NCBI RefSeq assembly: GCF_042767895.1
Contig: NC_091577.1
Location: 25,800,495-25,832,994 of the forward strand
Length of the DNA stretch: 32,500 nucleotides
Source of the DNA: Penaeus vannamei
Taxonomy: Eukaryota > Arthropoda > Malacostraca > Decapoda > Penaeidae
Reading direction: 5' to 3'
The notes under the pieces are model-generated. The model searched no databases. It had not been told where the DNA came from and was given only the letters and a program-made list of their open reading frames with translations. The translations under genes and the position numbers were made by a program. The number at the start of each line of letters is the position of its first letter. The stretch's first letter is position 1. This document shows, in pieces, positions 29,401-32,500 of the stretch.

Positions 29401-31890
29401 GTTCCTGTACCACTACATACAAAAGTTGTTAATGTTCATGTATTCATTTTTGTTTCATTTTCATGTAGGAGAACAGAAAGAATATCTGATCCATTTCAGA
29501 GAAGAAGCACATAAACAAGAAAAGAGGTCAAAGAGCCTTTTGAACATTTGGAAAAAAGGAATGCGTTCCAGCTCATGCCCCTACTCTTTGCTACCTTCCT
29601 CTTCATCCCCCTCACTAGCACTCACCTCAACGAGTTTTACAAACCAAAAATAGTATATTCATAAACCTTTCTGGAATATTATGTTGTGAGGGAGATTGAT
29701 CTTGTAAACAATAAATTGGCTCCCCTGATATTCATGTAGTTGGGCCTATCTATTTGGTTCCACTTAATGAATTTTAAGAATTTTTATTTTATAATGTAAA
29801 GCAAGCAGTGCACATTATTACTGACAATAACCATCACCTTTCTCTCACTATGCACATCTATGTTGGAAGCAATAATTCAGTAACTAATTTCAAGCATTTT
29901 TATTAGGATGTACAAAAAGTGTATTTCATTGAATCAGTCAAAAATAGTGTCTATCTAACAACACTATTAATTCTGAATAATTTAAGCAAAATTCATTCTG
30001 TAACAATTCCATACATGGTAGTTCTGAATAATATCTGGCATCTAAAGTAATTAGAAACTGATAAATGATTTACCAAAGTTTATTTATAACACATGGCTGC
30101 AATGTTTAACAAATTGGTTCATACACACAAGATATATAAAAGTATTTTAGCTTGAATACCTAAGGAGTGTCTAAAACCTAGAGATGAGTAAATTGTAAGG
30201 TTCCCATCCAAATGGAACTGAGATCATGAGTCCTATCACCAGTGCTTATGTTTTCCCATTTCAAGCCAAGCTAAGAAAGAGTTAAAAAGAACTTACGGGC
30301 TTCTTCCTCTTTCTTGGCACCAGCAGCACCACCAGCACCTGCAGCTGGTTTGGCTCCTGCTCCACCTGCCTTAGCACCTCCCTTTCCACCTTTCAGGGCT
30401 TTTGTGTCAATATCTGACGCCTCAATTCCCATGGCCTTCATCTGCTGTTCTCGCTTCTCTTGGGCACTCAAGAAAGCCCGAGGATCAGAAAGGGCATCCA
30501 TAAGATCTGCCAAGTTGTTTAATGGTTTGATAATCATTTCTGAACCTCAGACAGAAACTGATATGATATTGAAACATCACATCGAATCTATGAAATATAT
30601 TCAAAATAACTCATTATTCTTTTTCTCATATCAAGGTTTCAATTCCATAAACAAAAAGATTTCATTCAAAAACAGAAAAAATAAGCCAACTCACCGCCAA
30701 GACCATCAGGTACATAAATTTTGAGTTCAATATTACAGAACAACATGGGAAGAGACATTGGAAAGTTGCCTTCTGTACGCAAGGAAATATGACGATAGCC
30801 AGCCTGAAGACCATCAAGGGGCAGAATACGTTGGCCTAACATCTTGCCATTCTCATCAAACACACCAAATCTCAGCACAGCCAGATCAGGCAAAACAACC
30901 TGTCAAATAAGAAATGGTGTAACAGAGATGAATATTCAGGAACAGTGTTCAATGTAACAAATGTAGAAAAGGTATGAAAGAATGAATAGCTTCACAGTGC
31001 AAGAGATGTACCTGACAAGTTTTGACAATCAAAAACTGTCAAATACATCCCTTGCGCTGTGAAGATATCCATTCTCATTTACTCCTTCTCTCTACAAATG
31101 GACATACATGTTTATGTGTTATATGTTTATATCTTAATCACAATAAGTATGGTAATAATAACAAATGTGACAACAGTGAATGATTACTGAGTCATAGTTA
31201 TGAGAATTCTTATATCAGTAATTAATACAATATAGAATTAAACCAAACAAATCTTTCTATACAAACAACTTAAGATATTATACACATTTCACTCACTTTA
31301 CGGAAGAGGAAGGGTTCCTCATTGTACTGTGGGTTGAGACCATTTCCTGGGATCATTCGGGTTCTGAATTCTTTCCTGATGGTGTCTGTTGGTAAGCCAT
31401 ACATGTCCACCTCCACATATGTGCCAACTTTCTTGTCTGACAAGAACTGACCAGCTATGACCTAAGGAAGAACAAATAGTTGTGAAAAAAAAACTGGGAC
31501 ACAAGTATTACACAATTATTTCCTAGTTATTAACATTATTCACTTTTCCTTGTAAATCCTCTACCAGAGCAAAATTTAATCTTTGTGCATCAATGACTAT
31601 TGAAAATAATATTGACACTTCTGAACAGCATTACAGGACATCCTTTCAGTACCAGAGATAAACCTGCCAAGAAATAAACTTACCGACACAGCAACCTGAG
31701 CAGCAATCACACCATCTACAGGAGATTCTGCAAAGGGATCAAAGGTTTTATCTGTACGACGCATGAAGTCAGGCTTGAGTAGGTATCCGCAGTTTCCATT
31801 GTATTCAAACTTTCCCTGGTTTAACTGCATGGGCAGATCTGACGTCTGGAAGTTCAGGGACACCATCTGACAACCAGCATTCCAGAACAC
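26363..31890 (-). CDS. norpA: Phospholipase C-beta, norpA/PLCB4 class, 3' half (8 exons)
   Basis: This is a multi-exon gene span; the exons are listed separately. Joined, they give 490 codons and a TGA stop with all phases compatible. PLC-beta hydrolyses PIP2 to IP3 and diacylglycerol under Gq control; the norpA type is the light-response effector in arthropod photoreceptors. The window holds the end of the catalytic Y box (FWNAGCQMVSLNFQT, GYLLKPDFMRR, FDPF-E-PVDGVIA), the C2 domain (AGQFLSDKKVGTYVEVDMYG, VVLPDLAVLRFGVF, GLQAGYRHISLR), a low-complexity linker, and the coiled-coil C-terminal domain. DGLGDLMDALSDPRAFL and the KTK-DRDRRLKEKNQNNTKRF region point to PLCB4/norpA rather than PLCB1/Plc21C. 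The tail KIEFFC aligns with KTEFCA of Drosophila NORPA. PH domain, EF hands and X box lie beyond the right edge. Assignment is from remembered family sequences. Confidence 0.93.
26432..27265 (-). other. norpA: Last norpA intron, with a candidate alternative 3' exon
   Basis: An 834-nt intron of unique AT-rich sequence. A 44-nt segment at 27011-27054 has good splice sites and is listed separately. Nothing else was recognised. Confidence 0.7.
27013..27054 (-). CDS. norpA: Candidate alternative norpA terminal exon (speculative)
   Basis: On the minus strand, acceptor gacttaatttctgcag opens in phase 0 KLNHIYEKDLWDL and a TAA stop; two bases after the stop a consensus donor AAG|gtaagg follows. Use after the 27266-27512 exon would replace the EFFC tail with one ending LWDL. 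It has a plausible branch site (ttaat) and keeps a helix-like charged pattern, but no homologous tail is known to me. Confidence 0.25.
   Translation of the reverse strand, partial: KLNHIYEKDLWDL
27266..27512 (-). CDS. norpA: norpA exon: distal coiled coil
   Basis: The acceptor cattctgttcctag and donor CAGATG|gtaggt bound 247 nt reading AMKDMKANQAKLAVETAKDV, KTLKTKADRDRRLKEKNQNN and TKRFIEERKISAMKQGKQMD, then IHNEQMSALTKDIQM. If the donor is not used, the frame runs seven more codons and stops (VGKLFFL). Confidence 0.94.
27971..28168 (-). CDS. norpA: norpA exon: central coiled coil of C-terminal domain
   Basis: The acceptor aaaattttctgtag and donor CATGAACA|gtgagt bound 198 nt reading EVLDDPKIKAIVTDQMKQWS, EMMEKHRKEEWEMLKEHLKS and QEDILKKLMEEEQASQIKKL then EGKHE. 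It is a charged heptad-rich helix matching the NORPA segment with DQTKQW and HRKEEWDML. Entry needs AA from the previous exon to complete a Lys codon, and this fits. Confidence 0.94.
28232..28436. repeat. (GAGT)n tetranucleotide array with GA and GT edges
   Basis: Starts as GAGAGAGT units, becomes about 40 nearly perfect GAGT units (28258-28419), and ends as (GT)n to 28434. It occupies much of the 402-nt norpA intron between the 28571 and 27971 exons. In the sense of that gene it reads (ACTC)n. The Leu/Thr/His/Ser frames over it are artefacts. Confidence 0.97.
28571..28742 (-). CDS. norpA: norpA exon: start of C-terminal coiled-coil domain
   Basis: The acceptor ttctcctttcag and donor GGCAAAAA|gtaagt bound 172 nt reading DFDPINLETLRAQKNFLK, ATKKQQKELESMRKKHMKER and SAIEKVAKGKK. 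KKQQKEL-S--KKH is the conserved start of the PLC-beta C-terminal domain, which binds Gq and membranes. Confidence 0.94.
28743..30296 (-). other. norpA: norpA 1.55-kb intron, no gene seen
   Basis: AT-rich unique sequence with a short AAATA-rich run at 28812-28843. No exon fits between the flanking phase-1 junctions. Short open frames are not convincing. Confidence 0.7.
30297..30506 (-). CDS. norpA: norpA exon: post-C2 segment and Ala/Gly/Lys linker
   Basis: The acceptor acttggcag and donor GAAGCCC|gtaagt bound 210 nt. It encodes LMDALSDPRAFLSAQEKREQ then MKAMGIEASDIDTKALKG, followed by about 27 residues made almost only of Gly, Ala, Lys and Pro, then KKEEEA. The linker between C2 and the C-terminal coiled coil varies in all PLC-betas; this version is unusually simple. 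Confidence 0.93.
30695..30899 (-). CDS. norpA: norpA exon: C2 domain, second half
   Basis: The acceptor ttatttgacag and donor CTTGGCG|gtgagt bound 205 nt reading VVLPDLAVLRFGVFDENGK, then RILPLDGLQAGYRHISLRTE, then LPMLFCNIELKIYVPDGLG. The exon starts in phase 0 and ends one base into an Asp codon that the next exon completes. Confidence 0.96.
30900..31296 (-). other. norpA: norpA 397-nt intron
   Basis: Separates the two C2 exons. AT-rich and without repeat arrays. It contains an imperfect inverted repeat: agcttcacagtgcaagagatgt at about 30989-31010 and a matching complement near 31046-31066 (acatcccttgcgctgtgaag). Confidence 0.7.
30990..31066. repeat. Imperfect inverted repeat in norpA intron
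   Basis: The segment cttcacagtgcaagagatgt at 30991-31010 pairs with acatcccttgcgctgtgaag at 31047-31066, with about three mismatches over 20 bp. The inner flanks acctgacaagttttgacaatc and aaaactgtcaaat add a second short pairing. It could be a small hairpin or a MITE remnant. Confidence 0.6.
31297..31461 (-). CDS. norpA: norpA exon: C2 domain, first half
   Basis: The acceptor ttgttcttccttag and donor CGTAAA|gtgagt bound 165 nt (55 codons, phase 0 both ends) reading VIAGQFLSDKKVGTYVEVD, MYGLPTDTIRKEFRTRMI and GNGLNPQYNEEPFLFRK. It is nearly identical to vertebrate PLCB4 in this region as remembered. Confidence 0.96.
31684..31890 (-). CDS. norpA: norpA exon: end of PLC Y box
   Basis: On the minus strand, acceptor cttggttggcag and donor GTGTCG|gtaagt bound 207 nt (69 codons, phase 0 both ends). 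It reads VFWNAGCQMVSLNFQT, then GKFEYNGNCGYLLKPDFMRR, then FDPFAESPVDGVIAAQVAVS. This is the last part of the catalytic TIM barrel, leading into C2. The preceding exon is outside the window. Confidence 0.95.
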
Positions 31891-32500
31891 CTGCCAACCA
31901 AGAGAACAAAACATAGTAAGAGCAATTTCATTGAAATCAGGAACTTTCTATTGATCTATATAACAAAATAATAATAATAATAATAATAACAATGCATATC
32001 TCTGGTTCTGGAGTGTGATCTTCTACAGTTGTAGCATGAGAAAATGGTCAAATCTGAAGTTCTTAAAATTAATTTGGCATCTACATTACTTCAGCATACT
32101 TTTTTTTATAATAGCCTGACACCATAAATAATAAATCATATAGAGATGACAACCAATAACAACAGGTAATTTTTTTGGTAAAGTCTTCTAAGGACAGATT
32201 TCCATTTGTTCAAGCCACTTTCCATCAGGGCCATTGTATGGGTCATACTTGAGTGTACAAGACTTCATCCCAGCTATTACCATATGGATAAGATGAGACA
32301 TTACCCAGCATCTGGTACTATTCACCTGGACATGATAGACCATTACCCATTACCAGAGGATTACGGGACAAAGTAAAGCATCTGTAGTTTTCTAGCATGT
32401 GTGAACACTTGTCAAAAGATGGCAAAAGTCCTAAAAACTTAAAATTATAAAAATAAATATTGGAAAGATTTGATCAGAAATAACTGTAATTAAAGTAGAC
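31891..32500 (-). other. norpA: norpA intron reaching the right edge
   Basis: No PLC exon was found upstream of 31890. It contains a short AAT run (31967-31988) and unique AT-rich sequence. The missing Y-box exon (with NKR-MSR-YPKG-R-type sequence in the family) should lie beyond 32500. Confidence 0.6.

Noticed and set aside
32170..32270. Minus-strand short frame reading KYDPYNGPDGKWLEQMEICP
   Set aside because: It looks protein-like but does not match the PLC region expected upstream of 31890, lacks a fitting donor, and is short enough to arise by chance.

Overview
This is a eukaryotic genomic window. The genes are split into short exons with GT..AG junctions, and the introns carry very large amounts of simple-sequence DNA: CA/GT, TA, CT/GA, TTC, TCC, ATT and GAGT arrays plus two minisatellites. 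The right-hand gene is closest to insect norpA, down to its C-terminal tail. With the microsatellite density, that suggests an arthropod, most likely a decapod crustacean such as a penaeid shrimp. The taxon is an inference; no species-specific marker was seen.

Left two thirds (1-19,797, + strand): the 3' part of an EPB41L4A (NBL4, band 4.1-like 4A) gene. Sixteen coding exons from 3203 to 19797 join in one uninterrupted frame of 3693 nt (1230 codons plus stop). They encode the C-lobe of the FERM domain, the FERM-adjacent segment, an Arg/His/Ser-rich linker, the conserved MV-DA-QW and KEIPYTK-ET motifs, and then a long Ser/Pro/His/Asn-rich extension ending in STEL. The FERM N- and middle lobes lie upstream of the window. 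Bases 1-3202 are intron.

Middle (19,798-26,362): the region between two convergent genes. It holds the EPB41L4A 3' UTR, AT-rich DNA without recognisable genes, a roughly 900-bp inverted CA/GT microsatellite structure, and presumably the norpA 3' UTR.

Right (26,363-31,890, - strand): the 3' half of a phospholipase C-beta gene of the norpA/PLCB4 class. Eight coding exons join in one frame of 1473 nt (490 codons plus stop). They cover the end of the catalytic Y box, the C2 domain, an Ala/Gly/Lys-rich linker, the coiled-coil C-terminal domain and a tail ending EFFC, matching the TEFCA tail of Drosophila NORPA. The X box, EF hands and PH domain lie beyond the right edge.

The two genes converge tail to tail. 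One is a membrane-cytoskeleton scaffold and the other a Gq effector, and nothing in the sequence links them functionally. No prokaryotic operon, CRISPR array, tRNA, rRNA or intact transposon was found. The less ordinary points are the long EPB41L4A tail with a possible PDZ ligand, its 30-nt microexon, candidate alternative 3' exons in both genes, the shifted cysteine in the norpA tail, and repeat arrays lying directly against splice sites.
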